64,000 nucleotides of DNA from assembly GCF_010093815.1 (NCBI RefSeq), contig NW_022985560.1:741501-805500 (forward strand). The letters are read 5' to 3'. This stretch comes from Pseudovirgaria hyperparasitica (Eukaryota > Ascomycota > Dothideomycetes > Acrospermales > Acrospermaceae). The translations under genes were made by a program, and so were the position numbers. Within the stretch, counting starts at the first letter, position 1, and every line of letters begins with the position of its first letter. A model generated the notes under the pieces. The model was not told the origin of the DNA. It saw only the letters and a program-made list of their open reading frames with translations, and searched no databases. This document shows positions 48,699 through 58,712 of the stretch, in pieces.

Positions 48699-50347
48699 TC
48701 ATTGCGTCTTCTTAGACACGTTTTCATGGTACCCTCCAGTCCACACTCTCAGCAACTTCCACAATACCCATAGCGACCCTAACGCAATCGCAAATACTGT
48801 TCCAATCTCCACATACTGTGCGTCATCAAGGTTCAGAATCGGGACCCGCACATGTTGAACCAGGATCTTTGTCGGTGCTGTAGGTACATGGTAGAACATT
48901 GTCCTAGGCCCAAACAATCCGTCGTATCCCAGATTTACCCTATCGAACGGGTTCACATTCATCTTTGTTCCCTCATCTGCCACACATGCCCAGAACACAA
49001 TCGGCCACGGAACTGGAACTTGAATTTGACCCAAGGTAGCATTGCTCGGAGATAGATACCTCAGATGTAGCGGTATGGACACTGTCAGCTCTTCATCAGC
49101 CGAAGCACTAGTACTGATTGAGGTTGAGAGCTCTAAAAGGGCGGCTGAACCCCACGTCTTGATAATCCAGTCAGGCGCCTCTAGATCTGTCTCACCTGCA
49201 ATCGAGTGCAGGGCTACTAGGTTTTGCGAAGCTAGAAATAGCGGGTCGGAGAGTTGGTACTTATCAATGAAAAGGTATGACGGCAGCGTGAGGTATGTAT
49301 GCAGAGCACAGGATTCACCTGGGCTTTCCAGTTGAGAGGAAGGAAAGATTAGCTGTAGTACAGGATGGAGCCCGGTTGGGTCACGGAAAGCTGTTCGGTA
49401 GTCGAGCTCCGATGATTGAGGGAGTGGCTGATGCCGGGACGGAAAGGCAAACAGCGTTGGACTCGGGTGATCGTCCTCGCCAATGACGGTGAGAAAACCA
49501 CCTAGTTTAAGCTCTTCAGGCTCTGTTGGAGTTTCTGAGTTCAGGATGCCAACTTCGGTTTGATGTGTTGGGCCAAGCTGAGAATGCTTGTCTGTCCAAC
49601 CGTGAGAGGAAGGGGCGGAGTCCCAGAATGCTGTGAATGTTAGGGCGTGAGAGATCGTGTCATAGTCAATGTCGAGATAGGCGGCACTGGAAAGTGACTG
49701 CATTTGTTTAATGCAGGCATAATCGCGGCCTTTACAGACTTTGTGCGATAGATATGTGATAAGCTCAGCGAGGCTGGAAAGCATTGTATGATACTGTTGA
49801 GATGCACCTGTGGCAAAGCGTTCGGAGAGGATTGAGACATTAGTGAACGTTGTCTAATAGACTTAGTATTTTGGTTGCCGAGAATGGGGACACGCACTGC
49901 TGGATTGATACACTTCAGGTCATCCCCGAATATCTGCTTGAAGGCTGAGCAGAAGAAGTTCCTAGACCTAAGTCAGCAGACAAAATGAATCCTTGCAAAA
50001 CGACATACTGAGAGCTCCCTAGTTGTGGAGTGTAAAAGAGATGCATTCCTGAAGATGACCGTGACAGTAAAGGAGACACATGGTAGTAGGGCGTGGGCCG
50101 CGTCCACCGAAGGTGAAGCTCATAACATTCTGATAAAGCTCTCCGAAGCTAATATGCCATTTAGTAGGGTCACTTTACTGTTCATACAAATACTTACTTC
50201 GGGGGGAAGTTCACTCAAACCGAGTGTTATCCGATGCTCCTTCGCGGCATCCAATGAGTCTACAGAAAGTGCATCGGACTTTACTTCAATTTGAGATATA
50301 TCAAACTCAGACGGATCATGCAGAAAGTATGTAATTCTGTGTTTCAT
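48699..50347 (-). CDS. PBN1: Pbn1/PIG-X, GPI mannosyltransferase I subunit
   Basis: ER-membrane partner of Gpi14 in adding the first mannose to GPI anchors. Four exons (50347-50198, 50148-50009, 49961-49898, 49793-48699) give 482 residues. The body is a lumenal domain with LHTYLTLPSYLFIDKYQLSD, LELSTSI, LHLRYLSPS and PWPIVFWACV, matching the PIG-X/Pbn1 family. One membrane helix lies near the C-terminus (VEIGTVFAIALGSLWVLWKL) and a short Lys-rich cytosolic tail follows. The last exon is sure. The three 5' exons are supported by open frame and splice signals, but two acceptors have in-frame alternatives nearby, so a few residues may differ. Confidence 0.82.
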
Positions 50348-50682
50348 TTTCGGTTCCGAAAACCAAGCTTGAACTCTAGCTAAGATGCGTAGTTGGTCTT
50401 AATAACAAGAAACCCGTCTTGCAAGCTCCTAGCATCAGACATGACCTGAAACCAACCACTGAGCTAAACTATTTGCTGACAATGTCCACCAATGTGGGTC
50501 TCCCCCGGAGAGCGGACTAAAACTTCACGTGATGATTCGGCGCCATATGCCCGACGATACTCCGGCAAGCGAGCTGCGCACAGTTTTCGATCTCTTAGCC
50601 CACTTGGAACTTTACGACCGGATTCACGATACCACGACCTCGACAACCCCTTGCGACACCACCCAGAACATCTGTCGCAATC
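50348..50682. promoter_or_regulatory. Divergent promoter region PBN1 / RPS1
   Basis: 335 bp between a GPI-pathway gene and a ribosomal protein gene. It holds the TCACGTGA site listed separately. Confidence 0.5.
50525..50532. promoter_or_regulatory. TCACGTGA site (bHLH/Cbf1-like) upstream of RPS1
   Basis: Perfect 8-bp palindrome about 150 bp before the RPS1 ATG. Cbf1-type factors bind this word and regulate ribosomal protein genes in Candida albicans; use here is inferred only. Confidence 0.4.
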
Positions 50683-51559
50683 ATGGCTGTCGGCAAGAAC
50701 AAGCGTCTTTCAAAGGGAAAGAAGGGTCTCAAGAAGAAGACCGACGCCTTTGCGAAGAAAGACTGGTACTCAGTCAAGGCCCCTTCGACATTCCAGATCC
50801 GAGAGTACGCTATCGCGACGCTTCAATACGCTCGACCAATACTAACATGATGATTGTAGTGTTGGAAAGACCCTCGTCAATCGCACCACCGGTCTCAAGA
50901 ACGCCAACGACTCTCTGAAAGGAAGGATATTCGAGGTTTCATTGGCCGACCTTCAAAAGGATGAGGATCACGCCTTCCGCAAGGTCAAGCTACGGGTCGA
51001 CGAAGTCCAAGGAAAGAACTGCCTCGCCAACTTCCACGGTCTCGACTTCACATCCGACAAGCTCCGATCTCTTGTTCGTAAATGGCAAACCCTGATCGAT
51101 GCCAACGTAGTTGTCAAAACTACGGACGACTACCTCCTCCGTCTCTTCACTATTGGCTTCACGAAACGCCGCCCAAACCAGATCAAGAAGACCACATATG
51201 CTGCCTCATCGCAGATTCGTGCTATCCGAAAGAAGATGGTTGAGATCATGCAACGAGAGGCCTCAAGCTGCACACTGTCGCAGCTGACCACCAAGCTGAT
51301 CCCGGAGGTTATTGGACGTGAGATCGAGAAGGCAACCCAGGGTATCTACCCTCTCCAGAATGTAAGCGGAACGAACAATCATTGGTTGTGCAGAAAGTGT
51401 CTAACATATTTGTAGGTATACGTCTGCAAGGTGAAGCTATTGAAGCAACCCAAGTTCGACCTCGGTGCTCTTTTGTCCCTCCACGGCGAGTCCTCGGCAG
51501 ATGATTCTGGCAAGGCTGTTGAGCGCGAGTTCAAGGAGACAGTACTTGAGGAGGTGTAA
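50683..51559 (+). CDS. RPS1: 40S ribosomal protein S1 (eS1/S3a)
   Basis: Structural protein of the small cytosolic ribosomal subunit. Three exons (50683-50804, 50860-51361, 51416-51559) give 255 residues, as in other fungi. It starts [19 protein letters not shown], followed by [16 protein letters not shown] and [11 protein letters not shown], and has [15 protein letters not shown] and the C-terminal [18 protein letters not shown]. Highly conserved throughout, and the splice sites restore the known sequence exactly at both junctions. Upstream region is compact and shared with PBN1. Confidence 0.97.
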
Positions 51560-51973
51560 AGGGATATGGATATATGGATGCTTCTTTGGTCATTCGTCCC
51601 TGTTAGCATGGGATTGGTGTTTGAGTGTTTCTAAGAGAAAAATGGGACCATCAAAACGCCTTAGACAATGCGCTCTTGATATGTGATCACGATGTCCGCA
51701 GGCAATGCCTACGTTCTCCCTGTCTCGCATTCCTATCAATGGAACGCTGCTGTATGTGTCCGTCGCCATTCGCAATAATCACCAATATCGACCTTATCTA
51801 TCCTAATGAGAGAATACTCAGCTCTTCGAACGACCAGCGTTCCCGACTGGCCTGTGACAGTTTACTTGTGGACCCGGCTTACATAATTTAGCTTATGCAG
51901 GCGCATATGGATGACATAGCCCGGCCGAACATCGAGAGTTTGATCTTCCCCTTGAATTTTTGCAACACTGCTC
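51560..51973. other. Intergenic: RPS1 3' side / hydrolase promoter
   Basis: 414 bp; no supported feature. Confidence 0.55.
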
Positions 51974-53009
51974 ATGAGGCCAGTCACGCTCTACCCTCGA
52001 TTGAGGTGTGGTATATGTCAATTGAAAGCACAGCCTCGGAGGAGCTTTACAACCTCGCCGCTACTCCGTGAGCTCGACCTCGCATATGACTACTACTCCC
52101 CACCGACCGAGGAGGAGGCCAATCGCAATGCTCCAATTCTCTTCTTACACGGCTTGTTTGGCTCTAAGAAGAACAACAGGAGCATGAGTAAGTAAGGCAG
52201 AAAGCACTAAAGCGTTCATGCAGTGTATTGACGCGAATAGAGTGCTTGCGCGAGACTTGAAGAGACCTGTATATGCACTCGTATGTCGAGAGACTGCCCA
52301 CATTACCGTGTTCACCAGTACAACAATGATTGACGCCGTTCAGGACCTCAGAAACCATGGTGACTCGCCTCACCACCCGCTGCACACCTACTCTGCCCTC
52401 GCCTCCGATGTCGAACATTTCATTCGCACGCACTCTCTCACCAACAGCACCTTAATCGGGCATTCCATGGGCGCAAAAACCGCCATGGCCGTCGCCCTTC
52501 GCTCGTCTGATCTTGTTGCAAATCTGATTTCTGTCGATAACGCACCCGTGGATGCAACACTAAAATCTTACTTCCATCAGTACGTGCGCGGCATGCAACG
52601 CATCGAGGCCATTGGCGTGACGTCGCAGAAAGAGGCCGACGCGATACTGGCCGAGTACGAGAAAAATGAGGCTATAAGGTTGTTCCTCTTGACAAATCTA
52701 GTGCGCACGAAAGGGGAGAGAGAGATGCGATTTCGTGTACCTCTTAAGATCCTCGCTGGAGCACTGGACGAGCTTGGCAGCTTTCCGTTTGTAGATCCGG
52801 ATAAGGTGCGGTATGAGAAACCTGCGCTGTTTGTGCGGGGAACAAAGAGTCACTATATTCCGGACGACGTAATTCCCATTGTCGGCCGATTCTTTCCTAA
52901 ATTCAGCCTGGCGGATGTTGAGGCTGGTCATTGGGTAATTTCAGAAAACCCAGAGCCGTTCAAGGAGGCTGTAGAAGAGTTCTTGCTGGACGCGGATGAG
53001 AAAGATTGA
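51974..53009 (+). CDS. IMO32: Alpha/beta hydrolase, mitochondrial (ABHD11/Imo32 type)
   Basis: Serine hydrolase of the ABHD11 group. Three exons (51974-52191, 52241-52280, 52344-53009) give 307 residues. The first ~35 residues are basic, without acids (TLYPRLRCGICQLKAQPRR), and end in SFTTSPL, a mitochondrial presequence. The oxyanion-hole motif is FLHGLFGS, the nucleophile elbow GHSMGAK and the catalytic His in EAGHWVISENP. The middle exon is 40 nt and joins the family block SKVLARDLKRPVYALDLRNHG, here split as SKVLARDLKRP and VYALDLRNHG. The second intron is 63 nt with no in-frame stop, so it can be mistaken for coding sequence. Natural substrate unknown; lipids or acyl-protein sites are possible. 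Confidence 0.9.
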
Positions 53010-53547
53010 AGATCGGAATAATCTGAGCCGTCATTTCAGCGCAATATCTCAATACCTGTGTGAATGTAAAGATGTGTAATGAATGCATATACTTTTCCAT
53101 CGATTTCCAATGAGATTTGGGCCAATCTAGAGACTAGGCCGCAAGGACAAGTACAAGCAGCATTTGGCGCTTTCTATCTATTTAGAACTATGCCCATCTG
53201 CAAATGAGTAAAACGTCGCGATCATAACAATATTAGTTTGCGCATATACACCAGCAATCCAAAGTCTTCAGAGCCAGACATAGCACTACGGAAAAGTCTC
53301 TGCGAATGCACTATTCGCCTACGAGAACCATATTCGCCGTGTCCAGAACTTGGACCAAACTCCCTACCGCATGTCCAAGAGGAAAAAAACCCTTATGACG
53401 CCTGAAGATCAATGTCTAAGGATATCAAGAGCTATACACAAAGCCAACCCATCCCTCTGTCCTGTGCAGAATAGTGTCGTCTCTTTCGTAATTTGCATGG
53501 ATAATATGCGTCGTGAAGCCCTAGCGGACCGTGTCGGCGAGGTCGGG
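53010..53547. other. Intergenic, convergent hydrolase / RFX gene
   Basis: 538 bp of 3' flanks. A 91-codon plus-strand frame starting near 53350 runs antisense to the last RFX exon and lacks an ATG start at its claimed 5' end; not supported. Confidence 0.55.
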
Positions 53548-56170
53548 TCAACTCAAGCCTACAGTCTGAGCCGTGAAATGATGATCGGTGCGCGAATGAG
53601 GTATAGACGCAATTTTGAGAGCTAGATCGGAGTCGTCGATGAAGGACATGCCGATGCCACTATCGTCAAGGTCGTTATCGAATTTCTGATGTTGAGTGAG
53701 ATCGTGTTGGTAGTTTTCATTGTGAACTAAACCAATATTAGTCTATGTCACTTCACATGATTAGGCACGATAGATCATACGCTCGTTCGTTGGCCCAGCT
53801 GCTTGTTGATAGCCCCCTTGGGCATTTCCAGGCAAGTTAGTCGCACCAAAGTTTTCAACAAGACTGCTATACCGACTGCCATTGTTTGTATCGCCGCCCG
53901 TGGTGGACACAACCCCTTCCAGCCCAAGACCTAATGGAGATAGGCCCTGAAGATCACGCGGCAGGGTTGTTCGATGCTCCAGAAATCCTCCAAGAGAGGC
54001 GAACCAAAGACACATCTCATCGATGAACATTTTGATGGCCCACCATGCCTGGAAACTGGATCCACCATTTGCGGTGATCTCTCTCAGAGCAGCTGTGCCA
54101 ATCGTGCTGACACAGGCGAGTAACGTCCTTGCGCTGGCTTGTGGAAACAGTGCCGGTATGTTATCAACGAACTTGATTATACGATCGATCCAGCCTTCAT
54201 CGGAGGTGGCACAAGGTTTCGTAGCCGCGTAGAGTTCATTCAGACCTTGAGAAAACGAATCGCCCTCGGTAGGTTGAGGAACATTCTCATTTACAAGCAA
54301 GTCACGAATACCATTGGTCAGGATCTTTTCAGCATTTTCGTAGCCACATCCTGGGAGTTCACTCTCCATTATTCGCTTGACATTGACCCTTTGCGTCCAA
54401 TCGCCCCACATGAGATTAACTTGTTCTGCATGTTGCAAAAATGCCGTGGCGGTATGTGCAGACTCGTTCGTTATCAGCGAGCGGTGAAGAAGATGTGCGA
54501 ACAGAGATGCGGGCTCAAGTTTGGCTTCCAGAACGTGGTTCGGGCTTTTCTGGAATGTGTGGGTGATCTGAGTATGGAGTGTAGCCGCAATGGACTTCAA
54601 AAACGTGGTAACCGTATGAGGTAGTGTTTGAAAAGTAATTCCTGCAATGAAGCGAATCATTTTTTGATACATGCGCCAGTCGCACTCCTTGATCCACGGT
54701 ACTGTGTCTGGATGATGGAAGACTTTCTCCAGCGGAACAGTCATATTGCCCATGAAAGTTTTGAACACTTTGTTGAACATTTTGGGTTTGCAGTACCGGA
54801 AGCTGTCCATAAGATTAGTACAGTGCGTACGGTAGTTAGCAGCAAGACCATAGGCGGCATCTTTGTCTGTTTTGCTTGGGACGTATTCAAATATATCCGG
54901 GAGTTCCAGCTCAACGTTGTCGTCTATTCGCTGCTGCGGCAGTAAGAATTTGAGTTTCTGGGCGTACATGACACTTGTTCTGGGCCTCTCAGAACCCCAG
55001 GAGGAGAGAGGATCAGCATATATTCGGGAATGAGTGTCTTGACCTTCTGTAATTAATTGTGGTAACTGGAGATTTGAGGTATGCGCCTCCTGAATTGGAA
55101 AAACTGCGGCGTCAACGGGCAGGTTTCTTTGTTGACTTCTCATGTCAGCTTGGCCATGGGACAGGTCAGGTAAGCATACCTTGGTTGAGCTTGCGTAGCG
55201 AACTGCATACTACTTGGTGCCATGGAGTTACTTCTGCTATGTGCACCAACGGCACGGTCAACCTCGGGTGTGTTGTGGTGGCCGTTATCATCAATGAGGG
55301 CTAGATCCACGTAATGATACTTTGACTCGCCGCGCACTCCTAGGCGTCTTGTTGTGATGTCTGGAAACATTACACGCACCAATTTACCGAATGATGCAGG
55401 ATTGAGAGGTATCACACGTTCGAGACCGCAACGTGTGGCATAGTACGAATATACCCTATTTCGTGGCACCGACGTTTTGGCTTTCTTGCAGCTTGCCCTG
55501 ATCCTATGTCATGGTCAGTACGGTGGTAACAGTGTCCTATGTGTAGCATTGTTTACCAGAGCATTGCGAATAATTGTTTTGTTCTCTCGGATCGAGGGGT
55601 TCGCTCAGTCTTGACAACCTCTATAGCGACGTCTTTCAGTGGGCGATCCATATTCGATGCTAGAAGGTCCCTCAACTCGCGATCATTGGTAGCTGTTGCT
55701 TGTGAACCCCTCTTCTTCTTCTGCTGGGGCTCTTGACTCTTCTCAGGCAGATTCTGAATATGCTGCGATTGGTCGTATATGTCTCCAAGACCACCGAACT
55801 CGCCTCCATTTTGCATCCCTACAAATTGACCATGGTGGCTATTCATATGAGCTATTTCTCCGAGACCATGTAGGGATGCGTCCAGAAGTGCATCGTTCCC
55901 GTGTTGCCCATTGGAGTCCGCGTATTTCATGTTGAGAAGGGCGCGTTCAATCTTGAGGTCACCCGAATTGTTCGCCGCGTCGAAGTTTGCGAATTGCTCA
56001 TGGCTAAATTGTGATTGCCGACGACTGTCCGTTGGTGCGCTGTGGTGATCGAATGATTGTATACTTGTAGTTGATGCTCGAGAAACAGGCCGCTGTCCAT
56101 TGCTTTCGATTGAGTTGTACGTTGTGGCAGAGTGCGGACGTTTGCCCAGATGAGAATGTATATGTGACAT
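53548..56170 (-). CDS. RFX1: RFX-family transcription factor (Crt1/RfxA type)
   Basis: Winged-helix DNA-binding regulator; yeast Crt1 represses DNA-damage genes. Four exons (56170-55557, 55503-55180, 55138-53781, 53726-53548) give 824 residues. The N-terminal 170 residues are Gln/His/Ser-rich. The RFX domain is completed by the first splice: SERTKQLFAMLWIRASCKKA, then RNRVYSYYATRCGLE, LNPASFGKLVR and RRLGVRGESKYHYVDL. The conserved central region follows (FKTFMGNMTVPLEKVF; FAHLLHRSLITNESAHTATA). The last exon is easy to miss: a GTATGA donor at 53780, an ACTAAT branch site and a TTTAG acceptor lead into an acidic tail with DLDDSGIGMSFIDDSD. Without that splice the frame ends shortly after, at 53761. 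A 98-nt 5' UTR intron is also likely. Confidence 0.9.
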
Positions 56171-56198
56171 TGTTTGAACTGCTGCAAAGCTCGAACCT

Positions 56199-56296
56199 CT
56201 AGTGCTCAAATATTAGACGTGTTTACAAGTGACTAGAACGATCATGTTGTATATCACAGAGCACGAAATGGTGCGATAGCGAGGAAACTTACATAC
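56199..56296 (-). other. Candidate 5' UTR intron of the RFX gene
   Basis: Donor GTATGTAAG at 56296 and acceptor CACTAG ending at 56199, 28 bp before the ATG. Splice sites are good; transcription through here is assumed. Confidence 0.45.
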
Positions 56297-56998
56297 CGTG
56301 GTTCTGTCTCAAGAAAGTCTTAGGGAAAGGCCTAATCTATATTCTCTTTGGCATAGGAAGCACGAATAGTCGGCTTGCAAAGCTCTGGGAAGTCTCTAGC
56401 CAGCGTGTTTTGATCCAAGAATGCGCGGCGACCGCAGGAGATGAGCCGCTTTAGTCCTCTAGTCGATCGATAAATTGCTAGATGTTAGTATCGTAAGCTA
56501 GCGAAAGTAGTCCGACAGGTGCGCCCGAGATGTTGCGTCGTTAATGTTGTGTCGTCAATTGAAGTTGTGATGTTTCTGTTTACCCAAACAAGAGCTGGAC
56601 GGACAACGCTTGTGCCAAGCCAAGGCCGCTAGCTCATCTTTCAGTCACGTGGACCTACATTCTCATCTCAACAACATTTCTTCATTCGGAAATTGCCTTA
56701 GAACGGACATTAATAGGTCTTAAGATATTATCTTGCGTTATGAAAACTTGATGTCGTACAAGGGAGCCTCATCATTAAATGGAGAATGCTCCGGCGCTTG
56801 CAGATCGAAAGTCAGGTGACCCTGCCACACTTCACCCGCTGATTACGTCGTTTCGCTCCTTCACCCACAAACCACACCATATTGTCCCCGACATTACTCT
56901 TACATCATTTCCGGACTCTCGTACTTCACGTTTCAACGCCAGTAAAACTCGTCGAACACCTTTATTTGCTCATCTAGTTCCTCAGACATTCCGACAAA
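56297..56998. promoter_or_regulatory. Divergent promoter region RFX / YOP1
   Basis: About 700 bp; CACGTG at 56646-56651. No gene seen. Confidence 0.45.
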
Positions 56999-57954
56999 AT
57001 GTCTATTCAAGATCGCGCACAGCATCAAATCTCGCAGCTCGATAAGGAGGTACGCTATCTTCAGATGAATCCACACCAATATACCCCTCATTCCCAGCAA
57101 CCCAACAACACAGCAACAGTTGATGTGTCATGTCTCGGCCTTCTGATCGATCTTCTCTTGCATTTTACTGACATGAACCGTTCTTCCACAGCTATCGAAA
57201 TACAGCATTCTCAATGACTTTGAGAAGCAGACCTCCGTTCCGAAAGTCTACGTAGTTCTCGGACTTGGAGCCCTCTATTTTTTCCTCATATTCTTCAACA
57301 TCGCTGGCGAATTCCTCGTCAACACCGCTGGGTTCGCACTTCCTGCCTACTACTCTTTAGATGCTTTGTTCAGCACCGGAAAGGCAGATGATACACAAGT
57401 CAGTCGTACAGTCGTGCGATGCCACATTCGAACAATGCTAATCAGCTTCACAGTGGTTGACTGTAAGCCAATACTAGCAAGCATGAGCTGCATTTATCAT
57501 TCATACCGTTTGTCTAATACTCCTACACGTGACTAACAACATTGTCATTCTAGTACTGGGTAGTCTACGCATTCTTGACGTAAGTAGAGACTCCGTGTAT
57601 GTTGCACTTCCTGACTAACGAACAACAGTGTGTTCGAGAGCGCTGTGAACGCTGTGTACTGGTTCCGTATGTTCTCGACAGGCACTCCGTTGAAATACAT
57701 ATATCTAACTGAATTGCTAGCGTTTTACTATACGTTCAAGTTCGTTGCCATCCTCTGGATGTCGCTTCCACAGACCGCGTAAGCATCCCCTCCATCCTAA
57801 AGTAAACGAGCTTCTAGAGCTGACACCTGGCGAAAGTGGTGCCCAGATTGTCTTCCGATCAGCTCTACAGCCCCTATTCGCCCGTTTCTTCACCGGCGGA
57901 TCCACTTCTGCCAACCTTCGTACTCAAGCCGAGTCTGCCGCCAAGACCCAGTAA
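56999..57954 (+). CDS. YOP1: Yop1/REEP5-DP1 reticulon-like ER-shaping protein
   Basis: Hairpin membrane protein that curves ER tubules. Seven exons (56999-57049, 57192-57398, 57454-57462, 57554-57579, 57629-57666, 57721-57778, 57837-57954) give 168 residues. The third exon is a 9-nt microexon, TGGTTGACT, encoding WLT. It is needed to restore the family block DDTQWLTYWVVYAFLT. The rest reads FESAVNAVYWFPFYYTFKFVAILWMSLPQT and GAQIVFRSALQPLFARFF, in four exons of 26-118 nt (quoted partly: VYWFPFYYTFKF, LWMSLPQT). Two hydrophobic hairpins are seen (VVLGLGALYFFLIFFNIAG; FALPAYYSL). The gene is unusually intron-rich for this window: six introns in under 1 kb. Confidence 0.95.
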
Positions 57955-58712
57955 ATTGCTCCAGATAGCGGTCGTGGATGATATCCGCACGCCGGTTTGT
58001 GCACTTTGAATATCTCGTTGCGCGATCGATATTGCAGGTGTCCCGGCGCAGTAATGAAAAAGCACTTGGATCATAAAGGATGAGAACGAAAGTGGTGCAT
58101 AGGATTGAAACCTCCGTCTTTTCTAGGCTCACAGAGGTGCTGGAATGGAGGAATGGTGACGGGTGATTTTCTTGAGAGAATTGCTATAGAATGAATGGGG
58201 AGAGAATGGGAGTATGTTTCTTCATTGTTTGACGGCAGTTCCCCGAACTGGCGTTGTAGTGAGCACGTCGTGCTGGGCGTAACGACCGAGTTATTCTTCA
58301 ACGCTAGCAAGTGATGGGGTATGAGTCAACTTCTTCAATACGTTAGCTTGCGTAGAATATCATTCTCTCATCACTTTTATAACGACACATGCGACCATCA
58401 CCCTCTGCGTTGCGTGTCTTATTCATCCATGTTTTAGCTATGTATGCGCCAAGCATTTTGACTACCAGGTTGCCATCCACAGACCAGGGAAGGTCCCGTG
58501 CGCTAGTACATCAATGCGTCCGTACTGGCTAACAAGTTGAATAACTCGGGAGGCTGCATGCACTTCAAGCCGAGAGACCTCAAGCCGAGAGACCTCGAAT
58601 GCGATTGCTGCACGACTGATGAGATACTCTCCATGTGTCTCTCTTGATAATCAGAGCCAGATGTTCTATACATACGTCTCCACCGTTCGAATCTGAATCG
58701 ACAGTAAACGAC
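57955..58712. other. Intergenic: YOP1 3' side / SEC8 promoter
   Basis: 758 bp. A direct repeat of CAAGCCGAGAGACCT lies at 58566-58597. No gene is supported. Confidence 0.55.

Noticed and set aside
53350-53625. 91-codon plus-strand frame
   Set aside because: Antisense to the last RFX exon, with no ATG at its start and no domain.
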